From positions 7,401,001-7,465,000 of the forward strand of contig CM060467.1 of NCBI GenBank assembly GCA_030544235.1: DNA of 64,000 bases, read 5' to 3'. Position 1 is the first letter of the stretch. Every line of letters begins with the position of its first letter. The notes beneath the pieces were generated by a model. That model had not been told where the DNA came from. It worked only from the letters and a program-made list of their open reading frames with translations, and made no database searches. Below, one piece after another: positions 11,347 through 23,190 of the stretch. The position numbers were made by a program, and so were the translations under genes. The DNA comes from Lepturacanthus savala. Taxonomy: Eukaryota; Chordata; Actinopteri; Scombriformes; Trichiuridae.

Positions 11347-13535
11347 GGGATCAAGTCAAGCACGGAGGGTTTAATTCAGGATTTCATTAGTGGGGAATAC
11401 GAGATGTTTGGCCTGGCCGGCCACCTCTGGCTCAGCGACAGCAGTGTGTCTAACCCAAGCTAAACTGTCTATAAGGGCGAACTCTGTGGCAGCTGTGGCG
11501 GCCCCCTTTTACACAGCCTGCTCAACGCGGGATTGTTGTTCTGTTATTCCACCCTGTGTAAAAGGTACAAAGATAGAATGGGTCGTAGCGCGTCGGTCCG
11601 GCAGCAGAATCATAATCCCGTATCAGAATCTTTGTAAAAAGCAACAGCCGATATGCCAAAACCAACCGGGACAGAGGTGAGACATTTTGATGACGTGCTA
11701 GAAAAAGAACATCACAACACTCTCTTCACTTGCCATTAATGTTAAGAAAGCTGCTGCCAGATGCAAAGGGTATACGTCACACTAGACTCAGACGCCATTG
11801 CGTCTCTGATTCCAGACTGACGGCGTGCTGTCTAAAATCAAGGATCAAGGCACAAAAGGATGGCATTACATCAGCTTTGCTTAGTTCAGTGTACAAAAAG
11901 GAAAAGAGGTATAATGATGTGTCTTCTTTACACTATTATTACTGGAGAAATGGGTCTTGTATTTCCTTATATATCCCTCTCAGATTAAAAAAAACATCCC
12001 AGAGGTTGAGCCATAGAGTTTGATCATACCAGAAACTGTCCTACTGTGCTGCTGGGTACAAAAAAGGCTTCCTGTGTTGTTGTAAACACTCGTTAGTGAT
12101 ATGGATTTAACGCTGCTATAGTGAGATACTGGTGTACTGGGGAGAAGGCACAGTGTGTACCAAGGTTGAATATTTTTAAAGGGTTTTAAAATTATTGCCT
12201 TTTAGGAATGTGTTTTTCTTCTCTAGATAAAACTGATCTCTCTCTCTTTCATTATTTGTTATTCTTTAATATCAAGGAGATTATAAGGTAACAATTTAAT
12301 AAAACATTATATATTAATAGAATAGACCATTTCCCATTTCCAAATACACATCTCTGAGATGGAAATGCCACACATGTCGAATATGCACATCATAATATGG
12401 AATTTTATGGGGTGGAGGCTAGATTTTCCTCTTTGTTGCTAATATAATCTGGTTTGGAGAAGACAACTTTCTCTCAGTATGTATATTAGTCTCCAGCTCA
12501 GATACATTCATGCAAACAGATACACATATATTGCTTAAGCCCCTACATTCCAACAGTTATTTGTAAAAGAGCGTAGTCTTTGGTGAGGCATGCCTGGATC
12601 ATAATTTGCAGGATTCAGCCTCAGTGTGCGCGTTAATATTTACCACAAGTGTCAAGCGACTCTTGCTAAAATGGAAGATAACTGTCTCTCTTTCTTGTCA
12701 AATGTCCATCTAAAAGACTTCACAGGTGGAGGGAGTATTTCTGAGGACATAAGGAAGTGTAGTGTCGAGTGTGAAGATGTTTAGATAAGCAATTCTCAAG
12801 AAAGCTGCAAGCAAGCAAGTGACCTGTTCAAAGCAAGCTTATTTTGAAAGAGAACTGCACTAGTTTGTAAAATATGGGTAATGTAATGATGAGCTCTGTG
12901 ACTTTATTTAAGTGTGTACAGTCTAAATCTAACACAATTAACGTGAATCCTGCCATTAATAAGTACAATGTAGGATTTGATCTAAAGTTCAGTGTGGGAT
13001 ATCAATAAAAAAATATAATGCATCATACATGATGAAGCTATATTTTTCTTTTATTATGTACGAGTTTACCCTTTTTTAATTAAAAAAAAAGAGGTACTGT
13101 CTGATCCTTTTAAGCACAACTGAAAATTAAAGTCAACAGTAATTGCATCTAGTTCATTTGGACTTTGGAAAAGAAAAGGTTCACAACTGTCAAAGCAACT
13201 ATTGGTTTTCATGTCTATTTGGTAATAGGCATGTGAAATAAAACGTGCATAGTATAGACAGGTTTCCACTCATTTTTTGTTACTAATTGTTTCCTAAGAC
13301 CAGTGCTGTGTACCATCTTAATGACGTAGCAGAAGATAGGGGACGTTACTTAGCAGCAGAAGCACCAATAATGGAGGCAGATAAAGCTGATACTGGTTTA
13401 GATGTCTCAACAATGTCTCAAACATAAATTTTAATGCAAAAAAACAGACCATAACAGTAAAAGACAATGCTTGTTTCAATCGGCTATCAAGTGTCGACGA
13501 TCAGGGCTCCAACAGTCAGCTGGTTTGGGACAGTA

Positions 13536-13590
13536 CCACTGCACGTGTCAGTGCACTGAATTGGTGTGCACTGCAAAGAAGTGCACTGAG
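13536..13590. repeat. Cluster of palindromic GTGCACT words
   Basis: Three GTGCACTG words lie within about 50 bp (around 13551, 13569, 13581), with a related CACGTG just before. Similar GTGCACT clusters occur in the termini of some fish MITEs, but no matching inverted partner was found. Confidence 0.3.
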
Positions 13591-14439
13591 AAGTACACGA
13601 TTTGACACACTACAGGTACTGCCTATCAACTGTCAGTAAAAAAAATAAATCTAAGGAGCCCAGATCATCAAATCCACATGATGGCAGCTACTCTGAAGAA
13701 CTCTGAACCAGGCTTCTTCCTCTAAATGCAGCAAAAGATAATCAATTCAATGCAGTTCTCTCGACTGAAAACTCAGGACTCATTTGCTACATCTACCACT
13801 TCACTTCCTTAAATGTCTGGATTCAACAAGTCCAGTTATTTGGAGAAGGTTACAAAAAAGACAATCTGTAAAATGTGGGAAAAAACTGCAGTAGTTGAAG
13901 AAATAAGTGTAAATGATAAAATTGTTCAAATGTGCTGAAGATCACAGATTGATCCGCTTTAAATGTGTAAAGGTATTCGGGAGTGGAAATTTCCCCTTTC
14001 ACATGCTTGACCTACACTGCCTTGAGGCAAGAATAGACATAGTAAAAAGCTACGAGGAGAAGCGTGAGAGTGAGACAGGAAAAAAAAGAGAGGAGAGAGA
14101 ACAAGATAGAAGGGAAGCAACAGCCAAGTAGAATAAGAAACAACATATGCAGGAGAATCCCTCAGGCCTGTCTTGCAATTATCTCGCTGGTCTCTGGCGT
14201 GGGGATCACTCGCCCACCAACGCGCAAAACCCTCACACCCCACCCCATCACAGGCCCGCCAGGGAATTCACACAATGAATGAAAAAGAAACGCAACGACC
14301 ATGTTCCCAAGTCAATAACAATAATGACATCATGCATTTAATCCACAGACTGCGTGCGAACAATGACAGCGTGTTATAGATTAACATTTCTATAACACAA
14401 GACATGCACCCGTTACATTTTTTGCCAGAAACTGTAAAA

Positions 14440-14700
14440 AGCCACATGTCTTTTGTCTTCTGAAATATTCATATTTACAGCATATTGCCTTGCCCGCGCA
14501 GTTTAGAAGACGGATGAACGAAGGTGCATGAGAAATGATGTGCTAATTACATGCAAAATTCATTATAGGCCATTAAGTTGTTGTTAAGTCTGTACTAGAT
14601 GCTAAATTAGAGCAGGCTTTTGTGAAAAATCTAATTGTATTAATCAAGAAACAAAGTCAACATCCTAATTACAATATCCTGGGTCAATTTGTGGGTAAGC
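14440..14700. other. Candidate conserved non-coding element
   Basis: Repeat-free segment with repeated homeodomain/POU-like words: GCTAATTACATGCAAAATTC (about 14542-14561), CTAATTGTATTAATCAAG and CCTAATTACAATATCC. Dense TAATTA/ATGCAAA words in a vertebrate intron are typical of developmental enhancers. Conservation and function are inference. Confidence 0.3.
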
Positions 14701-15211
14701 CGGTTTGAAAAAGGGAGGAACTGAAATACCGAAGTGAAACAATGAGAGATCCATGAGATTAAATGTGATAGCCTGTGGGTTGTAGTATAATGAATGCAGA
14801 CAACACTGGTCTATATAGGATGCCCTGGCTACTAATGTTCTGCGTCATGGGTCAACAGGTCTCGTGTAATAAAGCTAATAAAAGCCCTTAATGCTAGAAC
14901 TGACCTTGAGATCACCAAAACTTAAAAAGACTAATTCAGCACCTACTCTAATGTCTTTTTTCACCAAAACACATTTTTTGTCTTAATGATGAGAAAGCAG
15001 CAACCCCTAAAATCCAGTGAGAACACCAAAAATGAAAATTTGCATTGCAAAATGTGCTGAAAAGAGGAAGGGCATGGAAGAAAAGGGTTAAACATGCCTA
15101 AAATATTTGTTGGAGAGCTGTGGACAACAGGAAGTGTAAACTCTGCAGAAAGCTGGAGGTCAATGAACTTTTGTAACTTCAGGTGGGCCGTGGTTCTGCA
15201 ATGACACCCTA

Positions 15212-15253
15212 TTTTAAAATGTCCTTACACTATTTTAAAACGTCCTCATAATA
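15212..15253 (+). repeat. Short tandem duplication, 21-bp unit
   Basis: Two adjacent copies of CTATTTTAAAAxGTCCT followed by TACA or CATA, differing at only a few bases. Confidence 0.7.
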
Positions 15254-15472
15254 AACCATTATTTCCCCCAGACAGACAGCTTCTTGACAGTATAATCTCA
15301 TACAGTTTGTGGTGTTTATACAAACCTGACTGTGACTGTCAACACTAACAGGCTCAGACTGACACACAATCAGTTTCATCTGGTTTGATTATTTGTAAGA
15401 ACCTGAATCACGATCACTAACTACATAATCAATTAAACATGTCCGTCAGTAAATCTAACAGTAACATAAACA

Positions 15473-15558
15473 CAGGGCTCCTACAGGTTTCTCCAAGTTA
15501 ACTTCCAAATTGATAAATTCAATGCTTTTAAGATTTTTTTAAGACCCTGTGGGAACTC
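15473..15558. mobile_element. Small hAT-like MITE remnant (tentative)
   Basis: The left end GGGCTCCTACAGGTTTCT and the reverse complement of the right end (GAGTTCCCACAGGGTCTT) agree at about two thirds of positions, and the interior CTTTTAAGATTTTTTTAAGA matches a common teleost repeat style. Too degenerate to classify firmly. Confidence 0.35.
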
Positions 15559-15757
15559 ACTGGCACATGTACTCACATGTACTCCTCTGGTTTTAAAGAA
15601 TGACCATGGAGTCATGTAACAATTTTGTATTTAATGTAGTATATTAACAGGTTGCATCCCCCTATGAGGCAGAGATACTGCCATTTGCAAAATCTCTTTC
15701 TTTCTCCAGAAACTAGATCAGCTTTATGGCCAGAAGCCATACCCTCTGTGCCGAATT

Positions 15758-15775
15758 ACACACACACGCACACAT

Positions 15776-15814
<39 letters not shown>

Positions 15815-15821
15815 AACACAC
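15758..15821. repeat. (CA)n microsatellite
   Basis: CA repeat with CG, TG and CAAA interruptions; about 30 units. Confidence 0.95.
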
Positions 15822-18604
15822 TTAAAATAGCTAACAACAAGGGGTTGTGCTCTTTGTCTCTCCCTTTTGATCCCACCAATAAACTCTCTGACAGGCACTT
15901 AGCACTGTGCCGGCTTTACTGATGGCCTGAGGTGTACATCTCAAAGAGTCCAGTGCGAGCCTTGCACACTTTTTTAAGTCCTTGAAGCTGCAGTTGTTGC
16001 TTCCTGGAAGTAAATTTAGCTCCGAACACCGTTTGACCAAAAGTCTGTGTGTTTACCGCCGGACACGATATTAGATCATTGGACATTCTATCAGGAAGTG
16101 TTGGGGACTATTGGAGCCCTCAGCAATTTCTGCGGTGAAGCAGTTTGACAGGAGCTTTTAAGAGGTAGAGAATCCATTAGACGAGGGTCGCTACAAAGTG
16201 GCCAACTATTAAAAATGCAGCAGCACCATTATTCCCTGACCCAGCCTACAACTTCTGTCTCCTTCACTGCATCGCTCTTTATTTCCCTTTGGATCTCTTT
16301 CTCTTTTTCCTTTTTTTTTTCTCCCGTTTAGTACAGTAAGAATTATTTTTCGCTGCAGCCATCTGTTCTCTTTTTGATATATCTCACTCTACTCTTCATA
16401 TCCTTTTTTTTCATCCCTATCCTTCATTCTCTCTCCCTCCTCCACATATTTTCTATTACAAAACTGGCAGGGGGCAGCCTCTCTCACCCCTCCGTGCATG
16501 TGCTGACCTGCTGAAGCTTTTTTTCTCTCCTATTCAACAGAAGAGAGGCACTGGTCAGCATCCACGACTGTACCGGGACAAGAATAGAACAGCCCACAGA
16601 GAATAATAAATGGACATATATGGGTGGTTAGGAGAGTCCCTTTTAAGCAGTAAAAACTACCCAGGCCCAGCAAACTGAACAGATGGTAGGAGAGAGGGAG
16701 GGAGAGCCCAGAACACAGTGGGAGAGAGGCAGGAAAAGAGAGATCAGAGAAAGAAGGGACGGAGAGAGTATTGGGTAGGGCATTAGAAGAAAGTAACATA
16801 AGGACAGTCTCTATTTCCTACGTTGGCATATGATGCCGTCAAGAGCAGAGCTGGGATCCAAGCAGAATAGCCGGGGTTTTTAAACAACAAGCACAGGATA
16901 ATATTGTCAGTCGGTTGTAAAACATCAACTAAAGCAGGCAGATATGTGAGCAGAAACAGGGCATGAGCAGAATGCATGCTGTGCTATAAACCATATATAC
17001 TCTTGTTTACTTTACACAACACACACTTCTGTTTCTGTATGTGTGTGTGTGTGCATGCGTGTGTTGCATAATTCATGGTCTCCGTTTTCTTTCCTTTTTT
17101 TCTGCTAAGGCAAAGTACTTCATGTTTGACAAGAGGAGGACAAGAAGCTTGGAAGGAAACAAGCAGAGAAGGAAGAAAGGAAGGAGGTAACGTGTATAAG
17201 GGAGGAGAGAGAGAAAACATTGTAGTATGAGTTAATCCATTTTTTTTGGTGTCTTCTATTAGTTCATACATGCGTATCTCCATGTTTCTCCCCTGCCTTT
17301 ATGTTGCTTACTCATTACCACTAAGCCAACCACTGACCACATTTATCTAGTACATAATAGAGAGTAATTGAATGTGAAAAGCTCTTCTTTTTTTTTCTTT
17401 TTTTTCTTAAGGATGGAATTTTCTATTTAGATGTCCGGGCGTGTCCGTATGTGTCATTACTTTGATATCAGCTGAATGCTGTTTCTCATTACCCTAATTA
17501 AAGCTCCTTGTGTGCCACTGAGCATATTAGCACACTGATCTGCAGCAAACTAATGATCGGCTGGTTGATAATGTGACTTTTTTCTTTCTTTTTTTTCTTT
17601 CAACCTCTTTCTTATCTCGCTCTTAGTGATTATCATCAAAGATTCACATCCTCAGTCAATCATCAGAGGCTAAAACGATAAAAAAAGAAAATTTAATAGC
17701 TCCACTACATCCAGAGAGGCGCACCATGCATGCATATTAAAGTTCACACATGCTGTAAGAACAGAATGCAAATAGAGAGGTATAAAATCCAGCAGATCCA
17801 GCAATTTTATAATGTTTATGGGAAAGAATAAATGTTTGAAAAGAGTGAGTAACAATTAACACAATCCTGAACATTGATTGTACTTAAAAATGAACAATTT
17901 CAGCTATTGCTTGTAGGGGTAAAGTCCCTCCAGCTATACCCTCTGGTTAAATTTTAACTAATCACACAGAGAAGCAACAATGCAGCTGCGCCTGAGCATT
18001 ACCCCTCTCCCTCTGATCTCCTCAAACCCTCTTATAGCCATGATTAAGGGCCACTGGGCTTGTATAAGAGCATGCTGGCCCTCCCCGCCTCCTGCTAATG
18101 TACACTAACTGTACCTATAGCCCATTATGGAGGCAGAGCAAGAGCAATTCTCTGTTTAATAGCCTCAGATTTACACACACAAGCACACTCTGTCATCTGG
18201 CTAAGCATTGTTAGTTTAGTCATTTCATAACTGCCTTTGTGTGAAGGTGGTGCACGTGCGCTTTAAAGGCATGTATGTGAACGCTTGTGTGTGTTAAAGG
18301 CTGCAATTGTGAGAGAGGCACAGGAGGAGGCACGCATACCCACACACATGATTTATTTCCACAGGAGGAGAGCCGCCACTCTCCAGAATCAAGATTAATA
18401 AGAGGCCATTTACATCTCCAATCAGATCAGTGAGCAAAGGAGCGGGAGGGGAGACAGGAAGCAAGACAGAGGTTGGAAAGTATGAGAAAAAGCTAAAAGG
18501 AGACCACACAATACATACAGTACTGCTACTAAGTCTTTGTCTGCTTTTGCCAGTTTTACACAAAGAAAAAAAAGCTACCTGCATGCCTACATTCACACCC
18601 ACCA
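15822..18604. other. Intron 1 block with pyrimidine tracts and one candidate element
   Basis: Pyrimidine-rich sequence dominates 16250-16440 and 17380-17610. On the plus strand CTCTCCTATTCAACAG at 16525-16540 resembles a splice acceptor, but it lies antisense to rbms3 and no open frame follows. A repeat-free AT-word-rich segment at 17455-17575 resembles a conserved element. A GT tract lies at 17039-17062. No gene recognised. Confidence 0.5.
17455..17575. other. Candidate conserved non-coding element
   Basis: Compact repeat-free segment with CATTACCCTAATTAAAGC and AAACTAATGATCGGC between low-complexity T-rich flanks. Enhancer status is inference from composition. Confidence 0.22.
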
Positions 18605-18734
18605 CATTTACACACACACACACACACACACACTCCTCTGAGCAGCACAGGCAGATCAAACACTATGTTGTTGTCAAGGTCCATATAGATGTATAACTGA
18701 GCTATACTGCGGGAGCCTCTAACACACACACACA

Positions 18735-18799
<65 letters not shown>

Positions 18800-19165
18800 C
18801 TGTTCTTCTGGGACCCAGAGAGCTTTAATGACAGCAAGCTGTACTGAGATGGGGTCAGGCAAGAGAGTCACCGTTCAGAGGCCACACACACCCAAACACA
18901 CACACACCCAAACACACACACACATGTGCCTGCAGTTACGATTCACACAAATATATAATACATAGAGAAGTGTGCAAGATAAATCCAGTTCACACTCACA
19001 CACACAAACACACACACACACATCTTTGTTCATCACACACACACACACGCATGTGCAGTGATGAACAAAGATGGACATGTACCGCCAGGGATGCAAAGCT
19101 GACATACAAGAGCAGGTTTTATTCATATATGGATGTGTATGCGAACACACACGCACGCAGGCGCA
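18605..19165. repeat. Cluster of CA microsatellites with a CACG block
   Basis: CA tracts at about 18610-18632, 18721-18797, 18883-18923, 18995-19021, 19035-19049 and 19145-19160. The 18721-18797 tract contains (CACG)n in its centre. Long Cys/Val-rich open frames here are artefacts of the repeats. Confidence 0.9.
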
Positions 19166-21120
19166 GCAGGCGAGAGGGAACACTGGGGAAGGTAGGATCC
19201 AATTTGATTTGACCTTGACAGCAGAGGGAGGGAGGGCTGATGGGATGGATGGAGTGTAAGGAATAAAGTGATGGCCTAGGCCAGATGCCTGTTGCAGATA
19301 CTTGAGAGAAATGAGATGACCTTGAACTGGTCGAGATAAATCATAGAACAAGAGACAGCAGTGTGACACTGTGACATCTGTACCCATAAAACGCTGCGCC
19401 AAACGCAAGTCGAACGTCGAAGTTAATCTAACGTACATGTGCATGCAGCATAATGTCACGTGCAATAAAACAACAAATCACAAAGTGGAATTATTGGATG
19501 CGCCTGGATTCCCTGACAGGGCTGTGAAGAACTGCTATTTACTCAAAATAAGAGTATATCCTTATTAAAAAATATGATGCAATCACAAACAATTTCATAT
19601 GGAAATAATATGCAGTGTTAATGCATGCATCCACTGAAATGATGGTGAAGATGCTGCCAAAGAAACTCACAGAGAAAAGATTTTTTTTTTTTTTTTGCAT
19701 TTGTTGCTATATATATATATATATATATATCTCAAGGAGCTAAATTACTTTTTTTATTTAATTCATTCTGGAGGGAACAAATATTAAAAAATGCTTTTTC
19801 AAAGACACAATTACTATACACATATTTTTTATTATTATTCAGTAGCAGACAAGCATTTTTTTCTCCAGATTAGTAAACAAAAAGGCACACTTATCATCGG
19901 AAATGCTGTTTATAACAACCAAATCACAGATTTGCATTAACAAACTGTTTGTAGCTTCTGTCAGTCCATCTTAAGCACACTCTTAAGAACCTCAGACAGC
20001 TCCCAGATGTGAATGTGTGCAGCCTTGAGTTCAGCAAATAAGGTTGTCAGTTCGCTAAAGGATGCACACGTCATCTCCAAATGTCATTGTTAATTGTTAA
20101 AAATAGATATTTATACTTCTAAACTGAAGTTGCTACTAAATGTTTGCAGTTTTGCTGAATAAAATACCTTATTTTAGTCAGTCAATAGTTGACTAAACTG
20201 ACTCAAGATGACTTGGTTACAGATAGTTGATCTGACACATATTTTAGTTCAGTAGCAGCTATATTAAATCCATTAAAATTCCAGCCCTTTTCTCTTTTAC
20301 TTGTTGTGCTCTATCTCCACCAGTGTCCATATGTCGCAAAGTGACATTACGTACAACTTGTAGCAGTGAGGCATGTGTTAAAAAGAAAAGGTTAACAAGC
20401 AGTGAAAACGTCTTCAATGTAGAACCATTTTTTTTAATTGGAAAATGAAAGCAGCCTAACATCCACTTGTAATCTTTTGAGTTTTGCCAGGCAGCAATAA
20501 TGGCTTCTTTCAAGTAGACAAAATTTAATACCGCAAATTTTCAATTGTGATTGTGCTTTAAAAGTTATTTTAGGGTGTTCTTTTTGGTTAGTGGTTTTGT
20601 AATCAGAAAAGATATTTATACATCTACAGTTTGTTAAAAAATAAATAACAATACAAAAGTGTGCGGATGAAGAGTTTGTATATCTTACTGAACCTTACAT
20701 ACTATAATGTATATTGTTTGCACTGTGCACCTGTCTAAAGCAGAAATAGAAATATTACCCTCAGTTGTATGTCTCTGCCAATCAGTCAATTTGCAGTTTG
20801 CATCCATGTCTGTCCAAATTCACATATTTGTCATGAAAACTTTGAAGGAATCCTCCCCTCATTCAGTGATAAGCAAACAGCTTTGGAAAACTATTCCTTT
20901 TGTTGTTCTCTGGCTTGTTATTCATTCTTTCCCCTTGCCTGCCACAGCTTTGTTGCTGTAGTTCTGCTGTATGTCAATTAGTGTGCAAGTCAAATTCCTT
21001 GTATGACTTTACATGCTTGGATAGTAAAGAAGAAAGATATAGATGTTCCTGCAAAGAATCTACAAATTCTAAATGTGGATGCTTCACACACGCAGCAGCA
21101 CAGAAGATCTATACTCTATA
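19166..21120. other. Intron 1 block, AT-rich
   Basis: Unique AT-rich sequence with a T-run at 19681-19696 followed by (TA)n at 19709-19731, and a stem-loop-capable TTAGTCA...TGACTAA near 20174-20196. No gene recognised. Confidence 0.55.
19709..19731. repeat. (TA)n microsatellite
   Basis: About eleven TA units next to a run of T. Confidence 0.9.
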
Positions 21121-21555
21121 GTCACCACAGTTTCAAAGGTGGGAACACAATATGAGTGTTGCCAATTCAGTGTCCGACTAAATGTGAGACATGGTCACAA
21201 TCCCCCCTTCTGTTCCGGAGTTATGGCGTCCAATAATGGACAGGAAAGTGTTTTTGCGGAACATTATGATGGCACGGTGAGGCTGACCTTTGACCTTTGA
21301 GATATAAAAAGCTCTCACTTCATAGTTTTATCCTCTTAGACATTTGCGAGGAGCTAATTTTTTTGAGTTTTGGCCAAAAACATACTTTGGGAGGTCACAG
21401 TGACCACCAACTTTAATCAGCTCATCCTTGACTCCAAGTGGACATGCCAAATCTGAATAAAGTCCCTCGAGGCATTCCTGAGATATCGCATTCACGAGAG
21501 AACGGGACGGAAGGACGGCAAATAACCTGACAACACTGCAGAGGCACAAAAATCA
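21121..21555 (+). mobile_element. Teleost dispersed repeat, non-autonomous
   Basis: Contains in order TGACCTTTGACCTTTGA, GGTCACAGTGACCACCAACTT, TCAGCTCATCCTTGACTCCA and GAGATATCGCATTCACGAGA followed by GGGACGGAAGGACGG. I recognise these as the conserved blocks of a repeat found thousands of times in teleost genomes, usually read by annotators as a DNA-transposon-derived element. No coding capacity. The family name is uncertain. Confidence 0.6.
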
Positions 21556-22785
21556 AATGAACGCAGTAACTTGACTAAAAGCAGAGAATTAAGTGACCTG
21601 AATTGGAATGGGATCCTACCCTACAAATTTATTGCTGGTTGACCTATTACTCAATTTCTAATTCAGCAAAACCGCCATGTGGTTTGTTTGGTTAAAGTTC
21701 ATCATATTTTTAACTGTAGAGCAGTCATTTTTTTTTCACATGTTCCTCCCACACTGTGTCCACCCAATAGCATGATCTCTCTATTCTCATAGCATCCCAC
21801 GCCTTCACCTTTATCTTTGCACCTCTCTCCACCTCTCTTGCCTACTGACATGTAGACATTTTTTAAATATTGCGACTGCCAACTTCTCATAATTCACATG
21901 AAAAAAAAAAATGAATCACAGGAGACAAAGGGAAAAGCGGGCCGGGTGATATGATGCAGGAGCAATCGATCAGGCCTTAGTAATCCATTTTCTTCGTCTT
22001 GGTGGTAGAAGAAGTGTGTGTGCGCATGTGTGTGTGTTTGTGTATGCCATGCCATGCATGGGTAAAATAATTTAAATAAAAGAAAAAGAACAGCAAGAAA
22101 GAAGGAAAACATGCCACGCCGTGCTCTGTTTTTCCCCACTCTTGGTAATCAGAGAACTGTATCGGCTCCCATCAATCATGTCTACAAACAGGCTATCGTG
22201 GGTGAATGTGGGCTGGAGTGCGGGGTGGGGATGGTTGGGGGGTGATGGGGTGGTGTGACAGAAAGGAAGAGAGGGGACAAAGTGGGAGAGAAAACAAGGA
22301 CTGAAGGAAAGGGTGGGCCTCATGCCCTGAACTTGAACTTGGGAGATGGTGGGGTCAGAGGGGGCGGATGGGGGTCAAGTGCTGAGTGGAGGGGGGAGGA
22401 GGAAACAAGAAAAAAGAAAAAAAAACAAGCAGAGTGACACCAATATCTCCCTGCTCAGAAACAGGTGTGGGTGAGGCTGTTTAGCAATACATCTTACAAG
22501 GCAATTTTAGCTTGTACCTCTGTTTTTCACACTGTTACAGATTAAGATCCAAACAGTACAGCTCACTTAAACGTATGCTTTTACACCCATTTACAGATTA
22601 AGAAACATTACATATTTGAGGAAAGAATAATTTGTGAACCAAACGTGAAAAAGAAAAATCTTCATGCATCTGCAGGGAGTTCATTAAAATGTGACACAGT
22701 TTAAATATGAAACACTAATACAAGCCTGTTTATTGAGTTTGGGAGCAGATGGGGTAAAATAGGTCAAAGCTGCTGACCACCCTAC
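21556..22785. other. Intron 1 block next to exon 1
   Basis: Contains a GT tract at 22016-22045, a G-rich quadruplex-capable stretch at 22222-22250 and purine-rich DNA at 22255-22430. No gene recognised. Confidence 0.55.
22222..22250 (+). other. G-quadruplex-capable motif
   Basis: Four G-runs (4, 4, 6 and 4 G) separated by T, ATGGTT and TGAT. On the transcribed strand of rbms3 intron 1, about 0.5 kb after the donor. Confidence 0.6.
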
Positions 22786-22860
22786 CTTGGTCTGGAGATA
22801 GTGGGGGTAGTAGTAGGTGTAGTGGGGGTACATTGGCTGCTGCTCCAAACGTTTTCCCAT
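22786..22860 (-). CDS. rbms3: rbms3 first coding exon (25 codons, partial CDS)
   Basis: This exon encodes the N-terminus of the RBMS3/MSSP-type single-stranded nucleic-acid-binding protein, a family that binds AU-rich RNA 3' UTRs and has two RRM domains in later exons. Read on the minus strand it starts MGKRLEQQP and continues MYPHYTYYYPHYLQTK. From memory of the family this matches the RBMS3 N-terminus (MGKRLDQPQ-MYPQYTYYYPHYLQTK) better than RBMS1 (MGKVWKQQ...) or RBMS2, which starts differently. The ATG at 22860-22858 is supported by an in-frame TGA 22 codons upstream (22926-22924) with no ATG between. The coding segment ends in AAG followed by GTAGGG, a good splice donor in phase 0; the family continues with Gln at this point. 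The RRM domains are not in the window. No other rbms3 exon was found to the left, as expected for a gene with a very long first intron. Confidence 0.86.
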
Positions 22861-23128
22861 GTAGCTGGAATCCAACTGAAGGTCCTTGGAGGTTGGAGAT
22901 AGAAGCTCGCAGGTGGGGTACGATCACCTCTGAGGGTCTGGCCTGGATCCTTCAGACGACTGTCTCCAAGAAGGAAAACGCTCTCCTCTCACCCGGCGGA
23001 GGTGTGCGTGTGTGTGTGTTAGAAGCGGAGAGGAAGGGATGGATAGATGGTACTTGGAATTTGAGTCTGTCTACTTGTCTGGGAGCTCGCAGGGGGGGAA
23101 ACCTCACAAAACCGGTCCTCCCGTAGGT
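22861..23128 (-). other. rbms3: rbms3 5' untranslated part of the first coding exon (proposed)
   Basis: This is the leader immediately upstream of the rbms3 ATG. On the minus strand a long pyrimidine tract ending CTCTTTTCAG (AG at 23130-23129) forms a strong 3' splice acceptor, so an exon could run from 23128 to 22786 with an upstream non-coding exon spliced to it. Donor-like GT sites on the minus strand near 23800 (GTAAGA) and 23418 (GTGAGT) could serve that upstream exon. Alternatively the pyrimidine tract is just 5' UTR and transcription starts further upstream without an intron. The leader contains a short CA-type repeat near 23000-23020. The splice signals are visible; the transcript structure is inference. 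Confidence 0.45.
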
Positions 23129-23171
23129 CTGAAAAGAGAGAGAGGGAATCTGGAGTGGCAGCGAAAAAAGA

Positions 23172-23190
23172 GGGGGGGGGGGGGGGGGGG
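23172..23190 (+). repeat. Run of 19 G (C in the rbms3 sense strand)
   Basis: Uninterrupted G19 inside a 270-bp purine tract of the rbms3 5' region. Exact length may be affected by sequencing or assembly. Confidence 0.85.

Larger units (their letters stand above)
11347..15211. other. Intron 1 block with one candidate conserved element
   Basis: Unique sequence, no gene recognised. Contains a cluster of GTGCACT words at 13536-13590 and a candidate conserved element at 14440-14700. A mixed-composition segment at 11400-11700 is also repeat-free. Confidence 0.55.
1..22785 (-). other. rbms3: rbms3 intron 1, 5' portion (runs off the window)
   Basis: Everything downstream (minus strand) of the donor at 22785 belongs to the first intron, because no RRM-type coding sequence or other rbms3 exon was found down to position 1. 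The intron is mostly AT-rich unique sequence with CA repeats, a few worn transposons and several stretches that resemble conserved non-coding DNA. RBMS3 introns are very long in other vertebrates, so a first intron above 22.7 kb is unremarkable. Confidence 0.75.

Noticed and set aside
13000..13062. AT-rich imperfect hairpin around ATGCATCAT...ATGATG
   Set aside because: Arms are mostly A/T runs with bulges; expected in AT-rich DNA and no miRNA-like geometry.
16525..16545. Splice-acceptor-like TCTCTCCTATTCAACAG on the plus strand
   Set aside because: Antisense to rbms3, no open frame or donor downstream; likely chance in pyrimidine-rich DNA.
18875..19465. Longest open frame of the window, 196 codons, minus strand, Cys/Val-rich
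   Set aside because: Its composition comes from CA/GT microsatellites read in frame (VCVCVC); no domain, no splice or promoter support.
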